From Albugo candida (lineage: Eukaryota > Oomycota > Peronosporomycetes > Albuginales > Albuginaceae): a DNA stretch of 64,000 bases. This document shows, piece by piece, positions 22,008-34,119 of this stretch. The translations under genes were made by a program, and so were the position numbers. A model generated the notes under the pieces. It was not told the DNA's origin, did no database searches, and worked only from the letters and a program-made list of their open reading frames with translations. Each line of letters opens with the position of its first letter. Position 1 is the stretch's first letter. The stretch covers positions 62,001-126,000 of the forward strand of contig CAJNAR010000162.1 of assembly GCA_905220665.1 (NCBI GenBank). Reading direction: 5' to 3'.

Positions 22008-23405
22008 CTAGGTCGCTTTGTTCTTACTGAACTTTCTGCTGAGATTACCATTTTTCTTTTTTCCTGACATATTGGCTCGTTCCGATTCGGTGGCTTTTGT
22101 ACCCTGTTGCTTGCCAGAGGTGGACACCTTACGTACGAGGATAATGTCTGGTAAGTCTTCCTCTTTGAGTCCCTGTGTGTACCTTGCACCGAAATTGGTC
22201 GCCTCTATATCGTAACCACGAACGTTATCTCCAGCTGAAAGAAGAGCTCCCAAATGGCTCTGTACGTGATATGTGATGTCATTGACTCCAAAGTCACTCG
22301 TACGTGCGATTTCAAAATCCGCCAATACGAAGTCACGAATTGTTTCATTCAGCCAAGCATCCTTATGCTTTGGGATAAGCGGCTCATTGTCGAGTACAAC
22401 ATACTCCTCCATATGAGAACTTGAATCGAGCGGCTGAAAAGGAAGTTTCCAATATTTGTCACCCGGAATTTCAGCTCTCTGACCTGTAAATGGGTCGACC
22501 ACATGTATTGCGGCAGTGGTTTTGGTACAAAGAACTAGCCGGGATATGTTCCCACAGCTTTGCGCAGTTCGAGCAGGTAACAGCAGCAAATCATCTTTGC
22601 ATATTGGACTCAGTTCGACACTCCAAGTCGCTTGAATGTTGGCCGTTCCATGTCGCACATTTTCAGAGATCATTTTACTCGAGGATTTTATACGAGTGGG
22701 TGCATGAGCAGCTATAAATTGTAAGAAGCGTTCCACTGGCGCCTTAGAGCTGAAAAACAAATCCATTCCTTCTTTCACATTTTGTATGCCCATTGCTTCT
22801 TCATGCGCTTTCGATTTCAGGATTTCTTCTTCCAAACGAGCTAATGTTCGTCTAGGATTTGCCTTTTGTCGAATCTGAACGACGGCACGCCAGGATTTAT
22901 CATGAAAATTCTTGCTACATTCGGGGCATTTTATATTTTGTATAACAAAAGTAAGCAGTTTAGTTGCTCGAACAGCGGCATGTCGAATTATTTCTTGCTC
23001 GACGATGATTTCCACTTTGATTCGCTTGGAGTGAGGTTCAGTCCAAATGTAATTTGCGTCGATCAGTTTATATTTCTTCAAGTTAGAGACCGATTTAAGG
23101 CAAAGTCCGAGCAATTCACGCGACTCCAATTCATAAAGCGCCCAACATGATTTGCTGCACTGAAATCGCATGCATTGAGGACATTGAGTCAACTCGTGTT
23201 CCAAGGGAATATTTTCCGCTATGTCGACTTTACAGGCAGTGCAAATGGCGCACATATTTAGTGCATTAGGCTCAATTTGCGTACCACAGAGACAGCATGG
23301 TCTAGAAGGAACAGACAATAAGACATCGAGATAGTTATGAGGCTGAATTGATCACTAGGCGACACGTAATGATCGAAATTCGAAGATCTCGTCTTACATT
23401 GTCAT
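22008..23405 (-). CDS. NMD3: 60S ribosomal export protein NMD3, with an 8-nt first exon
   Basis: The 434-codon spliced gene encodes the nuclear export adapter of the large ribosomal subunit, bridging pre-60S particles and CRM1. The N-terminus carries the zinc-binding CxxC pairs at residues 5/8, 20/23 and 43/46, followed by a further CPEC. The end of the protein is basic (SGKKKNGNLSRKFSKNK). The main exon (23301-22008) has no in-frame ATG before its first cysteines and is closed by a stop at 23354. A tiny exon, 23405-23398 (ATGACAAT), followed by a 96-nt intron (23397-23302, GTAAGA...TTCTAG), restores the frame and gives MTIPCCLCGTQIEPNALNMC, the expected NMD3 N-terminus. Splicing is predicted, not observed. 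Confidence 0.92.
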
Positions 23406-23807
23406 TTTGAGCAGAAGAGATATAACCGACTTAGCTACACGTGAGATACTGGTAGCACAAAGTAGATTTGGTTGGTTTAAAATAAATACATGTGGAAGCC
23501 AATAGAGAATGCATTGTTCAACTCGTGCGCATTCTCGATTGTGTGGGCAAGTCGCAAAGGAGTGCAAACTAATTCAGATCAGATTCTGAATTTGGTTAAG
23601 ACTTTTATTTTTTTCTTTCTAATTACCGTCCGATGCTTCATGTACCTCAGCGCTCACTACACTTGAAATAGATAGAAAGACAAAAAGCCACATGTACAAA
23701 ACATCCAGCCGTTGCCTTGCACATCAGTGACTGCTATAAAAGTGTGACAGAAATGTAAGCTATTAGCTAATTAGTGTTCAAATTGGACTATATATATCGG
23801 CGCTATG
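23406..23807. other. Intergenic spacer, NMD3 upstream / P-ATPase downstream
   Basis: 402 bases that must hold the NMD3 promoter and the 3' end of the P-ATPase gene. I see no further gene. Confidence 0.6.
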
Positions 23808-26800
23808 CTAATAGTACGTATTGGTTTCCAGCCATCCTGGAAATCGCACCATCCTTCCAGTCGCTTTATCAATCTTCCCTCGAGACGTAATTCGCATCAT
23901 GTACTTTCGCACCTCATCAAATATCACAATGAATATGGAGAATGGAAGAGCTGGGAACCAATGTACTAATCGCATGCTTTGTGTACCGAAAATCGTATGA
24001 ATAAATCCAGCATAAGATACTACCGTACACAACATCAGCTCGAACATCAAGCCGAAATTTAGGACGCTATTATGCATTCCCTGTGTAGTGACAGACAAGT
24101 ATCGTGTCTTACAAATCAAGATATTTGCCCATTGTACTTGCACAATCGCCACAAAGAAGGCCGTTTGCGCGACTCTGAGCGCATTGAGTTGTAGCATCCT
24201 CGACGCAATGTTCACACGTACGCTTCCATCCTTTTCCATATTTGGATCCCGATCTGTAAATCCTGCTCGGTAGTCCAACAAGCATTGATCACCCTCACAA
24301 GGTGCATCTCCATTGGCTTGTTTGACATATCGTAAATTTTTCCCCGCTGTATACGACTTGCCAGATAGCTGGTATGTACTTGTGCTCGCACGTTCCGTAC
24401 TAACATTGACCACATTGACTTCAGAATCCAAAAAGGCATCTTTTGCTTTTCCCAAAGAAGAAATGGATGATCGAATGGAACTCGGATCATTGATGGCCCA
24501 CAATCCGACCGGTTGGAAAGCAAAAAATAATTTACTCGTAATTTTGTCGCGAAAGCCTGGAGCAGAGGTATCCCATGTTGGATACGCGAACCATTCCTTA
24601 TCGAAAAATGAAGAAAATCGACCTGCAAGCGGATAGAACGGACGATATCCACGACTGTGGGCCGCTTGCATGGCTTGATAGGAAACCACTGCATTATCCG
24701 AAGTGTAGTCTTGGTATGTTGATGGATTCCTAATGTCAAAGCTCAAGGGCTTATCGCCTCGTGGTTCAAAGTTGGCAAATGGAAATTGACAGTCTTTTAT
24801 CTCTCCGTGTAGACCTGGATCGTAAAATATGTATGCATCAAAAATGTTGCCACCGCTCGGAATAGTATCGTTGTAATCCTTTACACAATCTGGAACACCA
24901 TCTTGACTCCGAACTTCGCTCAATACTTGCATCAATCCACCAGAGTTTTTGAAATGACCACCGGCATTACAAAATTGACCTCTGTGCACTTTACACCATA
25001 ATACTTGTTTTCCAAACGCGTCTTGAAAACCGAGTTGTGGAAGAATTCCGGGGGGATAACCGAAATCATTCAACACGACGACGTATGTAAACATACCAGC
25101 TGCAGCTTGAATAATCCCAATGACCGCGTATGAGAAGACCACAAGCTTTTTCGTCACAAGATGGTCGACTGCAGCATTACGAGGAGCACGAAGCATGATA
25201 TCATTTTCCGCACGTTCGTACGCCATTGAAATTGCTGGAATCATATCGGTTCCCAGGCAGATTGCGAGCATCAAAATTGTTGTTAGTGGAAGAGGCACTC
25301 GGATGACAGCATAGAATAAAAATGGGACCAGTTCCGGTATATTCACTGCCAATGCATAGGCAATCGACTTTTTCAGATTATCGAAAATAATGCGACCCTC
25401 TTCCACTCCATGCACAATCGAAGCGAAGTTATCATCCAGGAGAATCATATCTGCAGCTTCTTTGGAAACAGCAGATCCCATGATACCCATAGCGATACCT
25501 ATATCGGCCTTTTTGAGTGCCGGTGAATCATTCACACCATCCCCTGTAACAGCCACAATTTCCTTACGACGCTGACAATTCTCTACGATAATGAGCTTCT
25601 GTTGTGGAGATGTTCGCGCAAACACTACTTGATTGTGATCTAGTATGCGATCCCATTCTTCTTCAGTCGTATCCATGCTTATGGTCCAACCAGGAACCAC
25701 GATTGCCGGCGCAGAATTTGGATCTTGCCAGCCAGGATCACCCTCTCTTAAATTGTGTTTTTGATTCTCCTCCTCTAGATCTTCACATGTAGGTCCCCAC
25801 AAAATACCAACTTTGTGAGCAATCGCTTTAGCTGTGACTGGATGATCTCCGGTCACCATGATCACACGGATACCAGCGCTTTTGCATTTCGATACAGCAA
25901 TTGGAACTTCTGGACGAGGAGGGTCAATAAGTGCCATGAGACCGATGAAACAAAGTGGTTCTTCAGTTTTGGTATCTGGCGTGGGAACAATTTCGTAATC
26001 AACATCCTTCTCACCGAGCGGGAAGTTTGGATTATCAGTATTGAATTCGTAGGTGGAGTTATAAATGGAAGGATCCAACACCTTTTGCGCGAATCCAAGC
26101 ACCCTCATCCCTTTTTTCGATAGCTCCAATTGACATTGTTCTATACTTTCAAGTCGTTCCGGAGTTAGATCCATTTCTTCACCTTTGATTGCAACCTTGG
26201 AGCAACGAGATAGTATTCGCTCTGGTGCGCCTTTCATCAGCAGTACCAATGGCTTGGAATCATCGTTTTCCTGTTTGTGAATCGATATTTGATACTTGTT
26301 TTTAGAATTGAAAGGAATCTCTTTCAATTTCATGTTCGCAGCGCGATATTCGATGATGTCGCGTTTATCGTGGCAAAATTTGATCATTGCTGATTCGGAC
26401 GCATCTCCGATTGTGTCCCAATTTACTTTACGAATACTTCGGCCGTCTGAAGCAGTCACATATTCCATGAAGGGTATCCCTTTACCACGTGCCAGAGTTC
26501 CATCTGCGGCTTTAACCTTTTCAAATTTGGAATCTTCATCGAAAACGGCGTTATTACACAGTGTGGCACATCGCTGGAGCGCGAAGAACGAGGGATCATC
26601 GAGGTCGTATGTCGGAACTGGAGTGATCGAGCACTCCGCATCTAGTATCTCGTTATTGTACACAACATTGGCGACAGTCATCACGTTCTGAGTCAGAGTA
26701 CCAGTTTTGTCGGAACAGATGCAACTCGTTGATCCCAGAGTCTCTACGCCTTCGAGATTTTTTACCAAGACCGCTTTACCTGCCATTCGATTGGCAGCGA

Positions 26801-27905
26801 GACTCAGACAGACAGTTACGGTTGCAAGTAGACCTTCTGGAACGTTAGCGACAATGATACCAATCATAAAAACAACATTTGTGACAACGTCGGTTTTGAT
26901 GACAAACCCAATGATGAAAAAGATCACACCAATAGTGACTGCTACCGCCGCTATGATATGTACAAAGTGGTTGATCTCTCGTGCAATAGGAGTTAGTATG
27001 GTCGTCGTTGATGTAGCGAGTCGCGCAATCCTGCCCATGACCGTCTTATCTCCAATACGAACAACGATTCCCTTGCCAGATCCTTGAGGGACAAAAGTAC
27101 CGAAGAAACAGAGATTTTTTGTTTCCAATGGATTTTCATCAGTGCAGTCGGGTACTCGCTTGAGCGGCTCAGGCTCTCCAGTCAAACAAGAATTATCGAC
27201 AGCTAGATCATCGGAGCATTCAATGATCCGAATATCAGCAGGGACTTTATCACCGCCTTTAAGAATGATTAGATCCCCCCGAACCAATTGAGTAGCGTCG
27301 ATTTTCTGTGAATTTCCCTCTCGTATCACTGTCGCCATCGTTGGCATCATATTTTTGAAGGATTCCATCAAATTGGACGACTTTCTATTTTGAAAGTATG
27401 AAAATGTACCAGTGATAACGACCACAAGAAATAAGACAATGCCAAGGTATAAATTGTTGGGATCTCCCTGTACGAAATAGAGAATAATGCACAATGCACC
27501 TCCCAGCCAAAGCAATAAGCTAAACAGTCCTGTAATTTCACGAAAATATTTGACAATTTCCGGCGTTTGTTTAGGTGGTGAGAGTCTATTGGGTCCTTCC
27601 TGCTCCAAACGACCGTCAACATCATGTGTACTCATTCCCTTTTACAATAAGAAAGCGTTAGCACTTGTACAAAGAGCTCTAAAATGCGCACATACATCAG
27701 CAATATGAGTTCCTAAATCAGCGATCAGCTCAGAGATTGACTGCTTATGTTCCTCCATGATAAGTTCTCGTTTCGTGTCATCGGTGTCATCCTTCTTCTC
27801 ACCCTTTTTACGACGTCGTAGTGTCTGTCGATGTCTCAACTCTGTAGTGACAGCAACGATATCGGCTGAAGAGAGCCGAGGGACAGGTTCAGTTGCCTGC
27901 TTCAT
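23808..27905 (-). CDS. Na+/K+-ATPase alpha-subunit-like P-type ATPase (P2C)
   Basis: Two exons: 27905-27696 and 27638-23808, joined over a 57-nt intron (27695-27639, GTATGT...AAAAG), giving 1,346 residues. The splice rebuilds the family N-terminus: KRELIMEEHKQSISELIADL runs into MSTHDVDGRLEQEGPNRLSP. The P-ATPase signatures are present: TGE (actuator), NVPEGL in M4, phosphorylated Asp380 in CSDKTGTLT, and TGDGVNDSPAL. The ATPase pumps cations across the plasma membrane; P2C members exchange Na+ (or H+) for K+. About 290 residues separate M7 (AAAGMFTYVVVL) from M8 (AQTAFFVAIVQVQWANIL), far more than the roughly 40 in animals, with several cysteines. The exon-1 start is the first ATG in frame; the frame is open a little upstream from a GTG. 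Confidence 0.95.
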
Positions 27906-28208
27906 TGTTTCAACGTTTTCTCTCACAAAAGATGCAAAACAAGAATGAGCTCATTTTTCGTGTGCCGGGTACAAAGCGACGCATCCGTTGTGACCATTGA
28001 AGATCCAGCTGTACCGTTCATCCCTTTGCAGAAGATTTTGAATCGGATTTGGTAAAACGATTTTCGAATTGATATATCTGATTGGCGAATTATAAACAAT
28101 GCCTGCGCCATAATTGAAGATCAGCTTTTATACTTGCTTCCTACTTGATGGAATTCATTCCCGCCATGTGGAATGCGTTAAATCTGATCGCGCCCTACCC
28201 CTTCACTA
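27906..28208. promoter_or_regulatory. Divergent intergenic region between the P-ATPase and APC10
   Basis: 303 bases between oppositely oriented start codons, so both promoters lie here. GAGCTCATTTTTC at 27947-27959 resembles the oomycete initiator core (GCTCATT), but it is 250 bases from the APC10 start, so its role is uncertain. Confidence 0.35.
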
Positions 28209-28864
28209 ATGTCTGATTCGGAGCCTTTGGAATTTGAATGTGCACAAGGGAGAGAAATTGGTAACGAAGCGTTTTGGTCGCTTTCTTCTGCAAAACCAGG
28301 AAACGGCATTGATCAACTTCGGGATGGTATTTTTGTGCATCAGATTTATATCATATTATAGCTTATGTACCTAATTAGATAAAATCGATACGTTTTGGCA
28401 GTCCGATGGCGCTCAGCCTCATTGCATCAACATTGAATTCAATAAAAAGACACTCATACAGGAAATTGCATTTTATTTGTACTACAAGCTGGATGAAAGC
28501 TACACGCCCAAAAGAATATCTATCCGATCAGGAAACACTGTACAAGATTTGGTTGAGATACACTTACAGGAACTCGTGGAACCCAATGGGTGGGTGCGAG
28601 TTCCTCTGCACATTATAGAAAATGGCAAGGTACTCTAGAAAATCGTACTCGAATGAATCATCTGATTTCATTTTTGTCCGTCCACAGCATCGACCTTTGC
28701 GTACTTTTTTCCTACAAATTGTTGTGTTGGCAATGCATCAAAATGGGAGAGACACACATATCCGTCAAATCAAAATTTATTCTCCTCGTGAAACCAACAT
28801 ATTTGGTCCGAGTACAATCGAACCAACAACCGCTCAGATATCAGCATACTTTATGATTCGATGA
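28209..28864 (+). CDS. APC10: Anaphase-promoting complex subunit 10 (DOC1), three exons
   Basis: Exons 28209-28326, 28379-28629 and 28688-28864 (introns of 52 and 58 nt) give a 181-residue DOC-domain protein, the usual size. Diagnostic blocks are TFWQSDGAQPHCINIEF, the jelly-roll KRISIRSG..VQDLVEI, and after the second intron RPLRTFFLQIVVLAMHQNGR with DTHIRQIKIYSP. APC10 works in the nucleus and cytosol as the APC/C co-receptor that holds degron-bearing substrates. Its C-terminal Ile-Arg tail (FMIR) resembles the IR tail that binds the APC3 TPR subunit. The exon boundaries are supported by exact frame continuity across both introns. Confidence 0.95.
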
Positions 28865-28915
28865 GGCTATTGATACTTAACTTGAGCGAACATTGTCGAA
28901 CCAGGGCATCAGTCC

Positions 28916-29629
28916 TCATTTAGAGGTTATGTTGAGCACAAGCGCGTGAAGTGCACCATTCAACCTATTAGTCTGTGTTTCTTTTCGCGTTCCGATTGTT
29001 TTTTTTGCATGATCTTTTAACTTTCGTAATAATTGCAGACGTTTCTCATGTGATGGTGTGCAGCGGCAGACTGTGTATACCGACTTTGTCTCCTTGAAAA
29101 CTAATAGATTTACTGCGCTGGTCCCAACAGGAGGCGTCCAGCGAATTTGACCACTATCTGGATTGTAGTAGTATGTGTCATTTGTATCATCTAAATGATG
29201 CTCTGTCCAAGGAACAGGCAAAATCACTCGGTCGACAGAATGCTTTTCGACGTGGCGAAAACCTTTACAAAAGTCACATACTTGTGGCAAGATCTCATTC
29301 GGAGGAACATAAAATGCACTCAACCCTTTCTGGATAATATCCAATTGCTCTAGTGGTATAGAATCACATTGATCTTCTTTCGGGCCTCCATTTAATAAGG
29401 TTTCTTTGGTAGTGTGGTCAATTTGAAGATTTGTCGTATGACTCTTGTACCACAACTTCTGATAAGCTGATTTTGAAAATCCGGCTAGTTGACGGTCAGT
29501 ATTTTTCTTGAAGCGCATCTGCCGGTGATCAGACTTTTTAAAGTCCAGTATAATCGAATCCTGTGTACTGCGCACTTCATCAAGACTAGATGCATTAGAG
29601 TCGTTGGATCTCCATGAGGTACTACCCAT
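28916..29629 (-). CDS. WW-domain protein of unknown function
   Basis: A 237-residue intronless frame. A WW-type module lies at about residues 138-172: LPVPWTEHHLDDTNDTYYYN followed by SGQIRWTPP, with the two tryptophans and YYY core. WW domains bind proline-rich ligands. Just before it is a CDFCKGF CxxC pair. The N-terminus is Ser/Asp-rich, and the C-terminus is a basic helical stretch (RLQLLRKLKDHAKKT). I do not recognise the full-length family. It converges on APC10, with 51 bases between the stops. Confidence 0.75.
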   Translation of the reverse strand: MGSTSWRSNDSNASSLDEVRSTQDSIILDFKKSDHRQMRFKKNTDRQLAGFSKSAYQKLWYKSHTTNLQIDHTTKETLLNGGPKEDQCDSIPLEQLDIIQKGLSAFYVPPNEILPQVCDFCKGFRHVEKHSVDRVILPVPWTEHHLDDTNDTYYYNPDSGQIRWTPPVGTSAVNLLVFKETKSVYTVCRCTPSHEKRLQLLRKLKDHAKKTIGTRKETQTNRLNGALHALVLNITSK

Positions 29630-30855
29630 TTATAAAATCGAAATAGAATGGTCGATTTTTATGTCTCGTCTTGGCTAAAGATATCGCTATTTTTAGGTAC
29701 ATGCAATTTGGTAACCCATCCTCAGCAAAATCTTAAGCGAAATCAATCTGGTCACGAAACGCATCACTTCTTTGATTCACGAAGTTTTATACGTGCATCT
29801 GTATGCGATTATAGATGTCATTAGCTATTTTTTGCCCCGTTAGAAGTAGTATTTCTTACCATGCTCCGCAATTCTAACGTCAAATCAATTCGGTGGGGTG
29901 CACGTTGGCATTCACTATCAAGTAGGGGGACAGAAGGATAGCATTCAGCGCCCTCAAAATGTCTCAGCACTGCTTTGCGCTATCACATTACTGAAACGTG
30001 TGCATACGTAGCTCGAAAAAGCTTGGTTTCTTGACCGTCAGTACACCAAGTTGAAAACATGGTGAGAGGACGCATACATAAACGCACAGCAGTATCAATT
30101 TTGCTGCTGCATCAGCGTGATAGAGTTGCTACTCTTACAAGGATCAAGGTATTGCGATTATATAGCGTTACTTTTCGGCTGTAATGCCGCATATACGATC
30201 GAATACGTCACATAAAGCATCTAATTTCTGCTTCATCATAGAATAACACATTTCCTCACTGGTGTAATGCGACATGACTTATTGTAAAAGTTTTGGCTAC
30301 TATTATGCAAGTTTTACGTCCTGCGAAAATCCTCGGTTCGATGCGGAGACGCCAACAACTTCTAAACATATCGTGACATTTTGAATTACAATTTTACAAC
30401 CCAAAGTAAATGGTCCCCAACCTCTATATGAAGGTGCTTTAATAACTAGAGTAGAGCAGTAATTTACCCAGACGAGTGCGCATAAATGTCTACAAGAAAC
30501 CTGCCCTGTGGTAATATTCTTCTTCAGTGTTACTATGCATCTTTTAGCGTAGCCTTGAGCAATTTTACGATCGCAAATGACCAAACTTCAAACACGGTCA
30601 ATTCGGCGAAAAGATCGGCAGTTACAAAGTTGCAAGTATTTCACCGCGTGATCCACTTCAAGTACACAATTTCTCAGCTTTTATGGAATATTTTTGGAAT
30701 CAGCACGAAGAGGCACAAGTTGTATGATATCATTGATCCTAGAACGCATCCACCGTTCATCGCAAAGATCTTTTCGTAGACCTTGTGCATACTATCACAT
30801 AGTATTTGTAGGCCCATGCAAATTATTCAAATAATTTTTATACTCTATCATTTCA
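29630..30855. other. Intergenic region without recognisable genes
   Basis: About 1.2 kb. Frames at 30303-30584 (minus) and 30486-30779 (plus) overlap each other and show no known motif. The end of the region should contain the promoter of the RWP-RK gene. Confidence 0.5.
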
Positions 30856-32471
30856 ATGCCAAAAGATCAAAGTGCTCCAGGCCACATGCGCATAGACTGC
30901 TCAGGCAGTACACATCGTTTTCCAATAAGTCCTCAGCAAATCACGAGTACTGATTATGAATCCAATCAATTCTTTGTCGAATCCGACAAATGTTCTCTTG
31001 ACACAGATACTAATGATTTCATACTTGCAAAAACAGCAAATGACCCTAGAGGTTTTTCGGATTTAGAGGATGTTTGGAATATGTCTCAGCATCACCTGAG
31101 GCCATTCAATAGCTCACCACGCGAATTAGCTAGTAGTGCAGCCTCAACTTCAGCCCCATCATCAGCATCCTTATCATCTAATCTAAACCCCGCTTGTCTG
31201 TCTTCGTTTTGCTCAAACACATCAGGTGGCGAATCAGAAAGTTGCTCTCAGACTTCATACAACACATCGATATCACTATCGCGGCCATCATTAGACCTAG
31301 CATCCTCAAATCCTGGGAAAAAAAGTACAAATGCTTTCCCATTGGCCTGCAGTTTCGAGGCATTTAGCCATCATTTTCACCTTCCACTCAAGGTTGCGGC
31401 TGAAAAGTTTGGCGTTCGAGCCACAGCATTCAAGAAAAGATGTCGGGCTATCGGTATCCGACATTGGCCGTATCGCAAAGTTCGAAGTCTTAAACGCTCC
31501 ATACAAGAATTAGGTCGATGTAAGGAAGACGGAACAATTAACGAAAAGCAAAAGCATCAGTTTCAGAACTTCAAGATTCAACTGGACAAACTTCTCTCAC
31601 CGGAGACTTATGGTAATTCCTTGTATTATATTTATTGAAATGACCAATCTCGAACTATTTGAAATAGGGATCGATCGTCACAAGCGTATGGTTCGTTTTC
31701 AGTTCAACGAGGATGATGATACTATAGACTCTGGCGATGAAGATGCTTCAACCAGCAGTCCAAATGTACAGGCAACATTTACAGACTGTTCAATCACTTC
31801 CATTAAGCTAAATGATGCAAAGATGTCACGAGCGATCGCACGATCCGGGCGTCGTGGCAAAACGGTAGCATCAGTAAATCACTCACTTTTGACCTCGAAA
31901 ATTCATCATGCTTTGTATGTTACAGTCATTGACATCTTGTGGGCTGAACAAGACTGATGCGATGTTGAGTGGTGCGGATCCAAATCCGATGGCGAGCGTT
32001 TCAGTTCGATTCGCGAATCCGAATGAGTTCGGATTTGAATCTTATGATAACCTATTCGGGGACTTTAAACGGGAAAGTCATCTCGGATTTGATGATTTTG
32101 CGGGAACGGACTACTCTTCAGGGCAGTGCTTTATCGACTCTAGTATCGGTACACATGAGGACCTCTTTCTACCAAGTATACGATCGCCGACGGGTTGCGG
32201 ACACTCGAATCAGTTCCCATCAAGTTCGGCATCCTCTATCTTGGTTCCACCCTGCAGTACGAGCAATCCTGTGTATACAAATTTGTCACCTTTGCCTGCA
32301 TCAGCATCAATAGTCATGTCCCCGAGTGTTCCGTCAGTGACGTTTGCGACCAGCCAACACTCAACCGCTACAAACATTACCACAACCACGTCCGCTTCGG
32401 TTAGCGATCATATCTTTGATGACGATGATATGTTTCTACAATTATCACCAGACTGTGGGTGCATTGTCTAA
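30856..32471 (+). CDS. RWP-RK domain transcription factor, three exons
   Basis: Exons 30856-31612, 31668-31864 and 31926-32471 (introns of 55 and 61 nt) give 499 residues. The RWP-RK DNA-binding domain is near residues 170-220: HFHLPLKVAAEKFGVRATAF, then KKRCRAIGIRHWPYRKVRSL, where the family RWPxRK signature reads HWPYRK. A helical leucine-rich stretch follows. Both flanks are Ser/Thr-rich and acidic, and the C-terminus ends in an acidic DDDDMFLQL segment that could activate transcription. RWP-RK proteins control nitrogen responses and gametogenesis in plants and algae; oomycetes have an expanded nuclear family of unknown targets. Splicing is supported by the frame being broken without it. 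A second member lies at 42653. Confidence 0.9.
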
Positions 32472-32858
32472 TGAAATGTTAATATGTTCTGTAAATTTAA
32501 ATTTACTTTGTCAGAAAAAGTAGCAAATCACACTAAGGTCAACTTTAACTGCGTCTAAATGTAACTCACCGTGAAGGGGCAAATACCAGCCTTTTCTGCT
32601 TACAAGTCAATACTTAGACAGGGTATCTCGTGTTTGTCTTGAACAAAGTCTGCAAGCATTTGTTTCGATTATTTTTCACCTTGCTATTTCACATGTATCT
32701 CTGGCCATGTTATGCCAAAATTTGCATCCTAAAGCTTTCACTCTCAAGATCACATTTCGATGATGTAGATAGTGAGATAATTGGAACGATGTAACGAAAG
32801 AACATACGCGAGATGAATTATTTGATGCGATATGGAGGACTACCAGATAGTGTCTAGT
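32472..32858. other. Convergent 3' intergenic region
   Basis: 387 bases between the ends of the RWP-RK and HMG genes, presumably 3' UTRs. No feature was seen. Confidence 0.5.
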
Positions 32859-33603
32859 CTACTCTTCATCATCGTCGTCTTCGACCTCTTCATCATGTTC
32901 CTCTTCCACTACAACTCCATCTTTCTGTGCGTTGTAAACATCCATTTGTTCCTGATATTTCACCTTCGCACCTTCATGCATTTTATGATACTTAGCGCGC
33001 TTCTTTTCTGGTAAATCACGCCACTTTTCCGCCAGCAAACGCGAAATATCAGTTATCTTCATATCCGGATTTTCCCGTCTGAGTGCATCACGAGCCTCAT
33101 TGCAAAAAAAGAAATACGCTGATAATGCCCGCTTTGGAGCATCTGGGTCTTTCTTCTTACGGATTGATCGAGTTGTCTCGAATGATGGATCGGGAACGTA
33201 ATCTTCTTTTTCCTCTTGATATCTTTTCTTATCAGCTTCCGCTAACTCTTCATACGGCTATTAAACGATAGTGAACCACACGTCACAAGAGTCAACAACT
33301 GCTTTCATTTGACTTGTTACTAAACTCACCTTTCGGTCTTCTGGTTTGCATTGTTTCCATCTTTTCCCAATTTCTGTAGAGATTTGTAAGAATTCTAGCT
33401 CTATAATCAGACCCAATTCAGTTGTGAGCTACTAAGCGAAGCTAGGCAACGTGCGTACCTGGCATTTCCTTCTTGACTTGATCTCGAATATCATTACTAA
33501 AAAACATAAAAGCGGAAAGTGCACGCTTTGGAGCATTTTTATCTTTCTTTCGTCGAATACGGCGCCTTGTATCGCCTGTATCCGCAGTTTTGGTGCGCGC
33601 CAT
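32859..33603 (-). CDS. HMGB-type chromatin protein with two HMG boxes and an acidic tail, three exons
   Basis: Exons 33603-33459, 33400-33330 and 33257-32859 (introns of 58 and 72 nt) give 204 residues. Box A begins [20 protein letters not shown] and continues through the second exon to [10 protein letters not shown]. Box B begins [19 protein letters not shown] and ends with the [14 protein letters not shown] helix. The C-terminus is a run of Glu/Asp ([15 protein letters not shown]). HMGB proteins bend DNA non-specifically in the nucleus and assist nucleosome remodelling. The N-terminus [15 protein letters not shown] resembles an H3-like basic tail. The second-exon acceptor at 33401 was preferred to a closer one at ~33374 because it keeps the helix 1-helix 2 segment of box A. 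Confidence 0.92.
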
Positions 33604-34119
33604 AGTCTATATGAAGTCGCTCGCTGGTTGTATTGGCTGTATAAGTTTTCGGAGGCTTTTCACCCACTGTTGTGCTGATGCTAGTTTGGCTTGGTTCTGT
33701 AGAGCAAAAGGGAATTTAAGTCGAGCCAAAAAGTGATACAGTTTTGTAAGACTGAAAAACCTTGGTAAGGTGAGATCTGTACAATAGAAAAGCATTTCAC
33801 AGGAGAAACTCTCATCTCTAATATAAATAGAGTGACATATGCAGGATTGTATTGAATTTTTATATATATAAAACGCCATTGTTGAGAAAACGACTAAGAC
33901 AAAAAAAGGCGTATTTGACTTGAACAAAGTATTCGAAAGAGATAGGTGGAGCTGACGGTTGAGAAATTGACGGGTCAGGAAATGACGTAGGTGTTAGGGG
34001 TCTACGCGCAAGGTTTTTTGGGAGGAAAGACATGCGGCGAATGTAGTGGGTATGGTGTAATTGGTGGAAATCCCAAACCCGCTTGTCCAATCATTATCAC
34101 CTTCTTCTCGGGATTGGTG
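33604..34119. promoter_or_regulatory. Divergent intergenic region between HMGB and the CCCH-oxygenase gene
   Basis: 516 bases between opposite start codons. The plus-strand frame of the next gene is open back to 33991, but its family-like start is at 34120. No definite promoter motif was recognised. Confidence 0.4.
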
